Source: Naematelia aurantialba
Lineage: Eukaryota > Basidiomycota > Tremellomycetes > Tremellales > Naemateliaceae
DNA: 64,000 nt
Assembly: GCA_021527695.1 (NCBI GenBank)
Contig: JAKFAO010000003.1
Coordinates: forward strand, 930,001-994,000
Direction of reading: 5' to 3'
A program made the position numbers and the translations under genes. Shown here piece after piece: positions 22,471-35,289 of the stretch (positions are counted from its first letter, which is position 1; the number at the start of each line of letters is the position of its first letter). The notes beneath the pieces were generated by a model. That model did not search any database. It worked only from the letters and a program-made list of their open reading frames with translations, and had not been told where the DNA came from.

Positions 22471-22718
22471 GTTGGCCGGGAGAGAGACGTCGCTGTCGAG
22501 ACAATGAACAACCAAAGAAAGTAACAAAACTGTTTTGAGAGCGACGCCAACAATTGTGACTGTGGTAGAGCGGGGTTATAGAAAATCGCCGGCCCAGCCA
22601 AATAGAAGTTTGGCAAAAGTGGCGGCGATCCTGGCAATTGCCTACAAATGCATGGTGAACGAGCCCTGGGTGCTGGGTGTGTCTGAATAACGTCTATTTT
22701 CCGCTCATCTCGCGCAGT

Positions 22719-24266
22719 CTACTGGCTCGCTTCTACGTAAGCACGGAAGAGCTCGACGGGCTCTGTTGCTTTCCACTTGATTTCCCTGCCCGCTCCGATG
22801 AACAATACGTCTCCGCGAGAGAACGTCTCCTCGCCCTCGGCCCAGGCCGCTGAGCCGTGACCCTCGGTGACGACACATATGCTAGGTCCTTCGATCGCTC
22901 GATGCTCAGTCGTCTTCCCCGCTTCAAGGGTAAGCATCAGGACGGAAAACTCGTCAATTGGCGGATCGTAAAGCTTGGTAGCATTGTCTGTTCCAAAGGG
23001 AGCAGGCGACTGCAATTGTTTCGAGCCCGGCCCGGCTTCATAGGTGAGCATCGATACGAGTGTCTCGACGTCACGCAGTTTAGGAGTCAGGCCAGCCCGC
23101 ACAACATTGTCGGATGTCGCCATGCACTCGATAATATCTAAACCATTAGGTCCCGCTTCTGGATCTGTTAGTTGACGTACCGCCTGAGATGTAGGCGTGA
23201 GGCATGTCTGCGCCAAGGAATGCAGCATCGCCACGCTTGAGTTCCACCACGTTGAGCAGGAAAACGCAGAGAATCCCGATGTCCCTGGGGTACTGTTCAT
23301 TGAGCATCAACGCGAGATCCACCAGGCCCTGTTCACTCTCTGCTATCTGGTATTTCTTTTCGTATCGTCCGATCAAGTTGTCGATAGCTTTTTTGACGAG
23401 TGTAGGCTCGGCAGACATGACGGACCCGAATATTTTCTGCAAAATCGCCTTCTGGGTATCGCTTGGTGGATAGACAGTGGGCTCGAAAAGGAAGGTGTCC
23501 GGCGGGCGTGTTGAGGGAAGAGTCAGAGACTTGGCAAGCTCGTTGACGAGGTCCTGAGAGACGAAGATTTCAAGCTCGGGGACGGTGAGGAGATGTAGGA
23601 GAATTGTGGGAAGGGGCAGGAAATTGAGGAAAGCGAGGAAGGGGGTGAGAGCAATGGCCATCTCGGGCTTGTGATTGGGATCTGCAGACATCAGATAACG
23701 TATCACTTAAAGCCCATCGGAGGAAGATCTAGCTGGCCAACCTTTGTATACGTTCGGTCGCTCGTCAAATAGCTTCCTTGCGAGCTTCTTATTGGGATGC
23801 GCTTGTATGCTGAGTGCGGTACCGATGCTGAGTACCTTGAACAGGAATGGCAAATTCCCGTCTTTTGCGTCCGGGAACGCCGAAATGACCTTATCTCCTG
23901 TAAGACTAGGGTCAGATCTGAGAATGTCAGAGAGCAGCTTGGCGCCAGATTTGGAGGGAACGTTGGGGTGAGTTCCCATCCATAGCTATCAGTTTATCAG
24001 CTTCAAGTACTCAAGTGGCCCGAGCGCAAGAAACTCCAGGACCCAGAGATTCCAATGAGTTCACATGGATGAAGAAGAGGATGATGCATGATGACCTGGG
24101 AGGCACGGGGAGGACGGCATACCTCGGCGTAAGTCTTGCTCTCGTCAATCTCGAACCCAGTGATACAAGTTTGGCCGAGCTGAGCTGCCAGCGAAGCGGA
24201 ACCCTTCTTGCCCCAATCATACGATTGGATGCCCGGAGCAAGCTTGAACACCCGTGGAGAAGTCAT
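22719..24266 (-). CDS. PMI40: mannose-6-phosphate isomerase (type I, zinc-dependent)
   Basis: Interconverts fructose-6-P and mannose-6-P in the cytosol, feeding GDP-mannose for glycosylation, wall and capsule-type glycans. The first exon reads FKLAPGIQSYDWGKKGSAS and YAE, then an intron, then LWMGTHPNVPSKSG. The zinc-site residues are all seen: Q and H in ALSIQAHPNKKLARKLF, E in PNHKPEMAIAL, and H in MPHAYISG. Two more introns lie near 23695-23745 and 23140-23180. The C-terminus has SVLMLTLEAGKTTEH, CVVTEGHGSA and DVLFIGAGREIKW. One oddity: the segment after KPEMAIALTPF reads LAFLNFLPL, where type I isomerases usually have a (G)FCGFRPL-like loop. Confidence 0.93.
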
Positions 24267-24925
24267 GTTCGCAAACCACAGAGCAGCAGCGAGGTAAACG
24301 TGCAAACGCAAGAACGATGGTATGGGGTGGGAACGTAACCTACTCGCCACCACGTGGCTTGGACCGGAGCTGAGCCGTTCCGGAATTGGTAGCTCTATCA
24401 AACACCGCCATTAAACGTTCATAAACGTTTAAGAAGTGCAAAATGGAGATTACGGCGTCGACGAAGAATGCGCAGCCCAATATCCTGCAGCGGTGCATGC
24501 ATTTCAATGGCGATAAGACCCATTACCTTCGTTTCCATGAGGCCAGCCAGAAGAGACATCACTGGCCTCGCTTGACAACGTCAGACAAGTCGACCTTCGA
24601 GCCGACAGGCACACTGTACGGAGACTCGGGCTCGAATAGACTGTGTCATATCAGCAATATCCGGCGGACAGTCAGAGAGGATGAGGAGTAGGGATGCGAG
24701 ATAGGGTGGACTGGTTGCGATGGAAACTCGGAAGCGGATATTGTTTCCTAGCGGTGATTCATTCCCGGTCTCAGTCCTCTCAGCATCGCCTGATCTCCTT
24801 GAACACCCCGCTGCGAATCCAAGTCGCGTTAACAGTATCTCCTTATCCCGAGAACGATGACTAGCTGCCGCAACACAGTGGGCCATTCTCCCACCAACGA
24901 TGACTGGCCGTTAGGACCAATTTAC
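24267..24925. other. intergenic
   Basis: The region between the PMI start and the 3' end of the next minus-strand gene. Both strands carry only short open frames without recognisable motifs. It should contain the PMI promoter. Confidence 0.5.
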
Positions 24926-25530
24926 TCACCGGGGGTCTACAGGGTTGATTTTCGGTCGTTGGGCGTCCGAAAACAGTAGCCGCCTCTGTGCGGCCTTGTA
25001 TTCCAGCTCAAGGTGCCTATCGTTTCGAGCGTTGACAACCTCTGCATCTTCCGTCATACGAGCGATCAGACGGGTCAAGAGGGGGATGTTTGGATCGGTG
25101 CGCCAGCTGTTAAATTTCTCGGGAGTGAGAGAAGGTGAGCAGTGACCTTCGGGCGGCGATGGGATATACGGCCAAGCTACGACCAAAACCACGAAGAAGA
25201 GGGCAGTGTTCCGCCATGCTGGTGTGAAGAAGGCTGCGAAGATCAACTTCTGCCAAGTGAATCAGACGGCCCAAAACGCCCAAGCCCGCAATGCGCCGAG
25301 GAGGTTAAGCTGGCGTGTTTGGAGAACGGGCTGCTTGTACCAGACGGCTTCTACTCACAAGGATTTGTGTATACGTCAGGATCGACATCATCCTCAGCAT
25401 GTGAATGATGGTGATCGTCATGGTGATCCTTATGGGCAGCCAGGCAACGAGGCGACGTGCTTATCGCACGGGTGGCTGGTGTTCTCGCCAGTGGACCGGC
25501 AGAGCGGAGCAGCCCCACTCTGAAGGACAT
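24926..25530 (-). CDS. small mitochondrial inner-membrane protein, complex I accessory subunit-like
   Basis: The N-terminus (MSFRVGLLRSAGPLARTP, then RAISTSPRCLA) is a typical mitochondrial presequence with a cleavage-type motif. A His/Asp-rich stretch follows (HKDHHDDHHHSHAEDD). An intron with GTGAG donor near 25345 joins DVYTNP to SFFTPAWRNTALFFVVLVVAWPY, a single transmembrane helix preceded by the W-R-N motif seen in fungal NDUFB11/ESSS-like and 17.8-kDa complex I subunits. The C-terminal matrix or intermembrane part (PNIPLLTRLIARMTEDAE) is helical. The presequence and single helix are directly visible. The complex I assignment is an inference from architecture and could be wrong; another small respiratory-chain subunit is possible. 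Confidence 0.5.
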
Positions 25531-26226
25531 GTCGAACAGCGATGACAGAGAGCAAAGCAACAGGACAGCTCTTGCACCTCCCCCGTCTCGTGCGGCGATT
25601 TACGGGATCAATGAATTGTGGCACCCTGTCCTGCTGCTCAATAACAGACTTTGACACCACCCCGAACGGTAGGGTATGTAGGGCAAGTAGAGTATTGGCA
25701 CGATGCATGTATGCATAGATGCATGTGGTCGAGAGCGATTTGCTTTAAAGGCACACTCACGGAGGATACGTTCTCCATACGAGAACTGCGTGTTGAAAGG
25801 GCAAGACATGGGAACCCTATCACGCTTTGGGGGCTGGAATTCCATCCCTGGGCCAAAGTCTTGACCTTTTCAGCATTCTTCTGAAAGAGTGCGAGCTGTA
25901 TATATAGAAATCAGCGAACCAATCACTCTCCTCTCGACGTCATATAAGGTGAGCAGCGAGGATGGCAACACTACCCCCTGGCAGAATAGCTTTCTGGCAG
26001 AAAGCTCGTTAACTTGGCGTCATGGTCGTTACTTATGGTCAACGATAGGATTCGCTTGCATTACGTCCGCTCCGTTATAGGCTCTGTCTCGAGAGGTCTC
26101 CTGGCAGCATATATACGACCACCACCACCAACAGCACTTTTGAGACAAGTGACGAAGACTTAAGCCGAGGCGCTGGTTCATATCGGATCTTCACTGCGCC
26201 CTTCGGTAGTCGGCATGAATACACAT
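25531..26226. promoter_or_regulatory. divergent promoter, complex I-like subunit / RAC1
   Basis: A 696-bp region without a supported gene. It holds the promoters and leaders of both flanking genes. A short CACCACCACCAA tract occurs near 26110. Confidence 0.45.
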
Positions 26227-27852
<1,626 letters not shown>

Positions 27853-28263
27853 AAGGATGAATGAATAGGAGCATCTGGACATGGGAAGACAATGAGGTAT
27901 GGCAATGCTGGTTATCAGATGGCGACATGGCGGTTGCAAAGTTGTGGTATTGCCAAGAAGGGGGGTTGTTGCCTGAGAAGGGAGAGGGACCAAAAATCGA
28001 GTTGTACGGGATTGGCGACACCGGCTGTACACGGTACACCTAGACGGTTTAAGACTTGACAGATTGTTCGCGAGTCTCTTGGGTTTGATGTTAATGATCA
28101 AGTGATCAAACATCACAATGAATGTACCTTGGCTAAATGCGTTTCTCCTCTCCGCGATTTAACAAAGCTTATTGTATCACTTCCCACCGCCCACAGCGCA
28201 TGTCGCCAGTTGTACCGTATTGCCGCTAACGCTCCCTCGCTCGAATTAGGAACACCAAGGTGG
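27853..28263. other. intergenic, convergent 3' ends
   Basis: Lies between the 3' ends of RAC1 (+) and the DUF1279 gene (-). No gene is supported; it presumably carries both terminators. Confidence 0.5.
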
Positions 28264-29333
28264 TTATTCCTTGCTGCGCTTTGCCGCCTCGCGTACTCTT
28301 CCCGAGGCAAGCTTGATCTTGCCTTGCGCATGTGTGGCAGCTCGACCAATGCCGCCCTTTGAAATGTCAGCTCTGCAGATGGGTATGACGGCAGTCTTGA
28401 AAACTTCTTCCGCTGTGTCACCTCAGGGCGCAAGCTACATCCAGGTCCTTGACTGCAGTGCCTCGACTGCATGCGGCACTGCAGCTGACTGCCAATAATG
28501 TCCCACGCGGGCGATACAGAGTGTTGTGGAGGTTCGGTGCTCACCTTTCCGACCCATCCGCGGCTGGCAAGCCAATTGACGACCTTCGGCGTCCAAGCAA
28601 CTGTAAGACCTGCTCGTACGGGCAACAGACCGACTTTATGGATCGTATATGCCAAGGCGATTTCTGCCCAAAGCGTCCTGCTTCCCCAACTTTGCGTTTT
28701 CCCCGCTTCAGCCTTGTCTTTCGTTTCTTTGGCGACTTTGTCTGCCTTATCTTTCGCTTCCAATGCCAGGGTCTCCGCTTCACCATGTCGCCAAACCCGC
28801 CATTGGTGCACGGTGGAGTGTACTATCGGTTCTATGCGCTCCAGTCCGACCGAGTGAACGACGAAAAAGGTAAGGGAAAAGTCGACAACGGAGAGCGCGA
28901 TATACATCCCCAGAGCCCACCAGCCATATTTCTTGCTCAGGAGTTTGAAACGGGCATAGGCCGAGGAGGCATTCGGCTCTTCAGGTGGTGTCTGCGGTGT
29001 GGGTGAATCCTCGGATGAAGAGGCAGTGAAGGGTGCGAGGGTTGGTGCCGCTTGAGCGAATCGGCGCCGGGTTGTGGAATATTCCCGAGTCATAGAAGCA
29101 GCGGAACAAGTACGCTGCACGACCGAGAACACGGACCACCGAGTCAAATCACGGATACACCTACGGGGTGACGCAGGATATCGTCTGACGGCGGCAAGAT
29201 CCACCGACCGATGCCCGGGATTCAAACAAAGGGTCGACACTGGTCGAACCACTAGCCTCGACGGTCCCGCGAGTGCGTTCGTCCGACAGAGAGCGGCAAC
29301 GGCATGTTGTAATGGTACACCTCTGGACTTCAT
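28264..29333 (-). CDS. mitochondrial DUF1279 / FAM210-like membrane protein
   Basis: The N-terminus is a long Arg/Ser-rich mitochondrial targeting-like sequence (MKSRGVPLQHAVAALCR, then MTREYSTTRRRFAQ). The DUF1279 domain follows: ARFKLLSKKYGWWALGMY with the first membrane helix IALSVVDFSLTFFVVHSVG. A charged Lys/Glu/Ala-rich helical loop of about 35 residues comes next, then LWAEIALAYTIHKVGLLP and LTVAWTPKVVNWLASRGWVG. An intron joins VGK to the last exon, GGIGRAATHAQGKIKLASG, ending KRSKE and TAA at 28264-28266. Human FAM210 proteins act in mitochondrial translation or protein homeostasis, but the fungal role is not established. It is divergent from MTU1 with 282 bp between starts, and both products are mitochondrial. 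Confidence 0.82.
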
Positions 29334-29615
29334 TCCCGCTGAGAGAGACAGCCGAGCCGGGCAAAGAGAAAACAGAGAGATGTCAATGTGTAAAGACGGT
29401 TTCGGCAGTACACGTTGTTCGGTCGGCTCGATTTTGTCCCAATGGGAATAGGCATGCAGAAAGGCTTGCAGCAATTTGACCCACCTAATTGGTTGCCTAT
29501 TAGGCGTGTGAGCTTTTAACGGAAGCAAATTCCATGCTAAACGGCACAAAATAACTTTTCCGGTAGGACTCCCAGTCTCTCTCTGGTCTTCTTCGCGCCA
29601 ACGTCTATACTTGAC
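29334..29615. promoter_or_regulatory. shared promoter of two mitochondrial genes
   Basis: A 282-bp region between the divergent starts of the DUF1279 gene and MTU1. It contains an ATTGG box near 29489 (CCAAT on the other strand). Confidence 0.45.
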
Positions 29616-31792
29616 ATGTCGGTTTACACGACACATTGTCTTGTCCCATGGCTGCGAAGAGCATCAAGAACATGCACCACTGGCGTCTCGACGACGGCAG
29701 TGCGCCGCGTACATGCGTTTACCCCTACAGAGCTGAAGCAGCTCTTGCCTACCATGGACACCATTGGTTTGCAGCGTGGTGATCAGGGTATATACTTCCC
29801 TTCGCCTTGGATCAACCTTCCACTGACTGGACCTCAGTGACGGTGGCTATGTCGGGGGGTGTCGACTCGTCTGTCTCTCTTCGCATATTGTCCGAGATGG
29901 TGGGTTTGTCTCTATCCCTCTAGTCGTAACCGTTGACTCACCTTATGCAGCCGATCGACCTAAATGTGGTGTATATGAAAAATTGGGATCCCCTGTTGTC
30001 CGAGAATCAGCCTGATACGCCCGAGACGCTCGATTTCAATTACGGATCCATCGACGATCTTACTCCCCGGAAAAACAAGAATGTGTCATCCTGCGCATGG
30101 GAGAAAGACTGGAACGACGTGCAGGCCGTGGCGAAGCATGTTGGCATACCCGATGACCGCGTGCGGATGATAGATCTTACGCAAGAGTATTGGGGACGAG
30201 TTTTTGAGCCGTCCGTGAGGGCATGGCAAGCGGGACTGACACCCAATCCCGACGTGGATTGCAATCGGTGCGCCCGGCCAAACTTGTGTAGGTCAGCTGT
30301 AGTTGACTCAACTCATAGACGCATCAAATTTGGGGCCCTCCTGGATCACATCCCCCAAGGCAAGCGGTCGTTCCTTGCTACAGGTCACTATGCTCGAGTC
30401 AAGAGGGTTCCTCATGCCACCCGCCTTTGCCGGGCACAGGATATGACGAAAGATCAGACATATTACCTCAGTTCACTGACTGAAAAGCAACTGCTCAAAG
30501 TGAGTTCTACAGCGAGGCGAGCCCGATTCGCGCGACTCATGACTGTCAGGCAATCTTCCCTCTCGGTGCTATAAGTAAAGCTTGGGTCCGAAGGCTGGCC
30601 GAATATTATGCACTTCCTACTGCCGATCGAGAAGAGAGCATGGGATTATGCTTTGTCGGCGAGAGGGACAGATTCGGAGACTTCATATGTGAGCGCTTCT
30701 GTGTTTGGCAAGATTTGCTGACAAACAACCAGCGCAATATACTACAGCGCCAGAAACGCAAGGCTATCTGATCAATGAGGAGGGAGAGCGGCTGGCAGAG
30801 CACAACGGACTATGGAATTATACGATCGGTCAGGGTGCCAAAATCGCCAATCAACTGCAGCCATTATACGTGGCGCAGAAGGGATTGGGCGCGTCTGGTC
30901 AAGACATTCTTGTTGTTCCGGGAGCGTCAGTCCCTGATCCGCACCATATATATCTGCACTACCTTGGCTGATACCTGGTAGGGACAACCCCAAACTCATG
31001 TGCACAAGACTGCATACAGATGACTTTCATTGGATACACAACAAGGTGCCCAATGCGATAGTGCCAGGAGGTGAGAAGAAGGTTTTCGTCCAAGTTCGGC
31101 ACCGCCAAGAGCCTCTTAGTGCTATCGTTTCGCATGACTGGAATGGTCGGGGGTGAGTTTTGCCGCTCTCCTTGTTCATCGCTTGTCACCTCCAATCTTA
31201 CGAAATCCCGTCATATAATGCTGGTCCTGAGTCGTGTAGCTTGCAAATCGACTTTCCGGAAGCAGTCTATGGAGTCGCTCCGGGACAAGTTGCCGCATTA
31301 TGGTATAATCATTGGTGTCTGGGCTCCGGCATCATCAAGAAGACCTTGACAGCCGACGAGCTGCCGGCGAAGAGCTTCTCAGTTAGGCAACGTGAACACC
31401 AGGCGCTGCGGAAAGAGAGGAGGATGGAGAAGCTGATTGCGGCGGAAGAGCAAAGGCTTAGACAGATCGAGGCCAAGGAGCGGGCCAGAGAACAGACCAG
31501 GATGTGGAAGGACGTGAAGAAACAGGGCGGCAACTGGACTGATTCCGGAGTGACCAGTTCGGAATCTCCCGACCCGGGATCGTACGAGAATGATGCGTCC
31601 GCGCAACCTCGTACGAAGTCGATGAGAAGAAAAGGTCTGGAGCGTGTCGAGGCAATGGAGGATTGGAATCACCACTCAAAGACGGCATTTGGACTGCGAC
31701 GCCAGCAACAGGCGGTGAACACCTCACGCAGACATCGTCCTGAAGAGTGGTTTGCTGGCCAGTGGAGGCATCGGGGGACTAGGGAGTCTTGA
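29616..31792 (+). CDS. MTU1: mitochondrial tRNA-specific 2-thiouridylase (MnmA/MTU1/SLM3)
   Basis: Thiolates U34 of mitochondrial tRNAs for Lys, Glu and Gln. The first exon is a mitochondrial presequence (VPWLRRASRTCTTGVST). After an intron the PP-loop reads VTVAMSGGVDSSVSLRIL. Next come VYMKNWDPLL, KDWNDVQAVAKHVGIP and TPNPDVDCNR with the first catalytic Cys. The text continues IKFGALLDHI, FLATGHYARV and MTKDQTYYLSSL, then ESMGLCFVGER with the second catalytic Cys. The central domain follows (GLWNYTIGQGAKI), then the C-terminal beta-barrel (LQIDFPEAVYGVAPGQVAALW). Beyond the usual end, about 140 charged residues rich in Arg/Glu/Lys (RQREHQALRKERRMEKL, then QRLRQIEAKERAREQ) predict a coiled coil and disordered tail. 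Several introns (near 29790-29838, 29900-29950, 30500-30560) were placed by frame. Confidence 0.9.
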
Positions 31793-32240
31793 ATCACTAG
31801 ACTTCCCGGCATAGAAGGGGGACATTCCGCTGTTCGGCATGATCATTTGCATTCAGGGAGAGCAGACAAGGATCTGGACGTATCTCCCAGGTTGGGCATT
31901 GTTGTATGTATCTTTTAGGCATCTCCATACCTCTCTCCAGTGGCATGAGTGGCTTGCGGGGAATGACCGTACCATGCAGTCGCGCTTGTCAGTTTAGCGA
32001 ATTGCCTCGGCATGACCCGCGATCTACCCGAGTCTTGCAGATGGGTGTGACCTAGCATGGAGTCTTATGAGGCGCAGTGATGCACGTGTTTCCATCGGCA
32101 ACGATAACGACAAGTGCTTGCATACTGTACATAATGTATTCACTCGACATGACAGTGTAACCATGATCTTCCTCCTGTCGCTCGTTCCTCCTGTTACTCG
32201 TTCTCAACGGACTGGAATGAATTCGCTCTCGGTCAAGGAC
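31793..32240. other. intergenic, convergent 3' ends
   Basis: Between the MTU1 3' end (+) and the small secreted protein's 3' end (-). No coding sequence is supported. Confidence 0.5.
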
Positions 32241-32781
32241 CTATTCACATGTCTCGACTTTGTAGTCGACAGTCTTGTTTCCCTGTCCGGCAATCTTGGG
32301 CTTGAAATCAATGTACACCAGCTGTCACCTCAGCGCTCGTGTCTCTCCGGGGGGCAGGAAAGGATTGACTCACTTCGCCCTTCTCTGGTGTCCAGTCCCC
32401 ATCCGTGTCCCTGTAGTAGACGATTTCGTCGCTGCCGGCATCGCGGACCTCGGCCGTGGTGTGTGAGAGTGCTCCGTCGGTGGACCAGCTGATCTTGTAG
32501 CACTTCGACTTTTGCGCGAGGAAGGGCTTGGTGCAGCGGACGTTGCCATCGTCATCGAGGCAAGTTTCGACGGCGTAGTCGAGTACATGGCCTTTGACGA
32601 CCTTGGATGCTGAAGGAAACAGGGCCGCGTCAGCGCTCATGTCCCGGTGGCGATAGACAGTTTGTAGGTTTCTCGTTGGCCAACAAAGAGGCAAGTGAGG
32701 AGACAAGCACTCACGCGTCGTCAGAGCACCGGTGAGGGCCAAGCCCGCTGTGAGCATTCCTTGCAGGTTTGGGATGTACAT
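32241..32781 (-). CDS. small secreted protein, unknown function
   Basis: Three exons. The first encodes a signal-like leader (MYIPNLQGMLTAGLALTGALTT). The second gives SKVVKGHVLDYAVETCLDDDGNVRC, then CYKISWSTDGALSHTTAEV and IVYYRDTDGDWTPEKGE. The third, after a short intron, gives LVYIDFKPKIAGQGNKTVDY and ends ETCE with TAG at 32241-32243. The mature protein would be about 105 residues with a few cysteines and one N-glycosylation sequon. No family was recognised. The start was chosen because it gives the only leader-type N-terminus. Confidence 0.6.
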
Positions 32782-33035
32782 ATTATTCTCTTCCGTATGG
32801 TATAGATGGAAAGATGGGTTGCAGTTGGCTGGACAGCGTTTGTTTAGAGTATATCGAAACACATCAATGACGTCATACAGCAGATCTCACAAAGCGGGCG
32901 GGCGATCACCCCGTGGGGTCGCCCTTTGGCTAGAGCCAGCAACATCTAGATGGACATGTCTTGCATTATAGATCTTTCTACCAGGCAAAGTACTCGAGAC
33001 ACCGAAATGAATCCCTCCTGCTCGACCTCCAGCCT

Positions 33036-34861
33036 TTATAGCACATACCTGAAGGACTTGTTCTCCCGATCCGTGCGGTCTTTGAGACCCTCGAGTGCAC
33101 CATCGGTGACTCCCTTGATGTCGACCGGACCGTACAGTCGGTCACGCTTCCTGTTGTCCCACACCATGTATGCACGGATGACACCGGCGAGCAAAAACTG
33201 CACACAGAAGAAGACGAGGATGATGGCGAGTGCTGAAGCATAGTTGGAAGTGCCAGAGGGGAAGATGAAGGGTCCAACAATGTTACCGGTAGCATAGATC
33301 ATCAGAGACGAGCCGTACACGAAGGAGCGCTTGGTGTGGCCAGCAAAGTTGACACCAATATGGGCCTGTGTGAACGGCCAGCAGACGGCATACGAGTTGA
33401 CGAGCCAGTAGGCGACCGCCCGGCCCCACTTGCTGTAGTCACCATAGGTCGTAGCATAGACCGTGGCCATGCCAGCGATGGCCGGGATGAGCGGTAGCGC
33501 CAAGCCAATGGTGCGCAATCCGCCGTACTTGCGCGCAAGGAACGACCATGTGATCAGACTGCCAGCAGACACGATAGAGGATGGGAGGCCGACCAGCAGG
33601 GTGTTGAACTGGTTGAAACCGAACGACGAGATGACGAGAGCTGCAAGATTTAGCCCAAGCAGCTGCCGTTGTTGACTTACTGTTAAAGCTCGAGAGACCG
33701 TTTGGAACCGTTTCGAAGAACAAATAGACCAATGTGATATAGTACAGAGGGTCCTTGAAGCACTCGAGGATCTGTTGCCATGAGACTGCATCGATCAATC
33801 GACGGACAAGCATTAAAAGGGGCAGAATTGCGCTCACAAGAGTTGCCTTTGGTACCATACATGTTTTCTGCTGTCCGCTCGATTGCGACCACTCTCTCCT
33901 CCTCTGATAAGAACCGTGCCTTCATCGGTGTGTCAGGCATGAACAGCACCCAGCCGGCCCCCAGAACAAACGACAGCAGTCCGAGTAACAGGAAGATCCA
34001 AGCCCATTGACGCAGAGCGGTGCTTTTGACATGACCCAAGCCGTAGGCGACCAGTGAGAAAACGAGATAAAACGCTCCCTGCCTAGTCAGACGATGGCAT
34101 GCACGCCAGGAATCGAGACCTCACCTGCATAGCACCCCAGATCAACGTTCGGGTGGCGTTCTCCTTGCGTGTGTAGAACAGTGCAGTGTAGGAGACAAGC
34201 GACGGCACCAGAGGAGCTTCGAACATGCCGAGGAGGAACCGAACGGCGAGCATCTGTCCGTAGGTCTTGCACCCCATGGTAGCCAACATGAGGGCACCCC
34301 AAATCATTGTGTTGATGCCGATGACCTTGGCGAGGGGCGCTCGAGCCGTGAGGTAGATGGAAGGGACTTGGCCTGTGAACGGTCACTAGCGTTCCGGCAG
34401 AAGAGAAAACCCTGGAATACTCACCCGCAATGTAACCAAAGTAGAACATGGAGCTAACCCAGCTGTAGTCCTTTCCCACCAAGCCGAGGTCGTCTCGGAA
34501 GCCAAACAGAACAGCCCAGGCGAGAGCCGCTTTGTCAATGTAATTGATGCCTGTCAAACGTCAGCACGTCCTGCGAGTGGCGAGAATGGGACTTGCCGAC
34601 CATGAAGCACATCATGGCGAGCAGCCAGTGATCAAACTTGCGCGCCACACGCTTGCTGGCGGCGTCCCAAGCAGCTTGCGCCTCGGGAGTACGCTCCAAC
34701 TTGTCCTCCAGGGCCTGAACGTACACTTCGTAACCCTCGTCGACAGTGTCCAGCTTGGGCTGCACGGCGAGCCCATGCGCGCTCTTCTCCTGTACCGATG
34801 CACCGGTGACATCGCTCTCCTCCCGCTTCAGCTGCGGCGCACTCTGGATAGTGGTGGACAT
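33036..34861 (-). CDS. MFS transporter, allantoate permease (DAL5/ACS) family
   Basis: A 12-helix plasma-membrane anion:cation symporter. A cytoplasmic N-terminus of about 80 residues (MSTTIQSAPQLKREE, then KRVARKFDHWLLAMM) enters the first helices. These continue across an intron as GINYIDKAALAWAVLFG and DYSWVSSMFYFGYIAG, then TARAPLAKVIGINTMIWG and MLAVRFLLGMFEAPLVPSL, a typical ACS family motif. Later come WIFLLLGLLSFVLGAGWVLF, a central loop with FLSEEERVVAIERTAENM and helices including GRAVAYWLVNSYAVCWPF and IVGPFIFPSGTSNYASAL. The C-terminal tail reads ENKSFRYVL. Family members carry allantoate, ureidosuccinate, nicotinate or similar carboxylates; the substrate is not determined by sequence. 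Introns lie near 33655-33685, 33785-33840, 34078-34125, 34375-34425 and 34550-34595. Confidence 0.88.
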
Positions 34862-35289
34862 GACGGTGAATCCAAATAGGTTTGGGGAATCCTATGAGAT
34901 TGGCCCCTCCGAATTTCTTATTCTAGTTCTTAAACACGGACCGGGCTTTGCCTATCTTTCGACTCGGCCGCTCGGGCGCTTTAGGGTTCTGGCTTTGGGA
35001 AAACCATGTGCCGCCGTGCCAAGACGATCCCGAGATGCCAAATACTCATGCTCCTCTTGGGCACCGTGGCTATTCTCAGCCGCTGCCGGGAGTTATGCTT
35101 GTCTGGCCCATCCCCCAATCACCTCCCGGGCATCCCGAACGGGCGTCGACAAACTCCGAAGTATCGGGCGCCCAACCGAAACCTCGGGTCCACTCGACAG
35201 ACCTCTAGACCTCACCCTCATCCGACCGGGGCTCTACTACTCGAGCTCATTGAGATTCTGCACGACCACCACTGCGACGCTGTTTCAGT
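34862..35289. promoter_or_regulatory. divergent promoter, MFS transporter / M20 enzyme
   Basis: A 428-bp region between the divergent starts of two likely co-functional genes. A GATA-type core (AGATAG on the minus strand, near 34952) is present. Single sites of this kind occur by chance. Confidence 0.4.
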
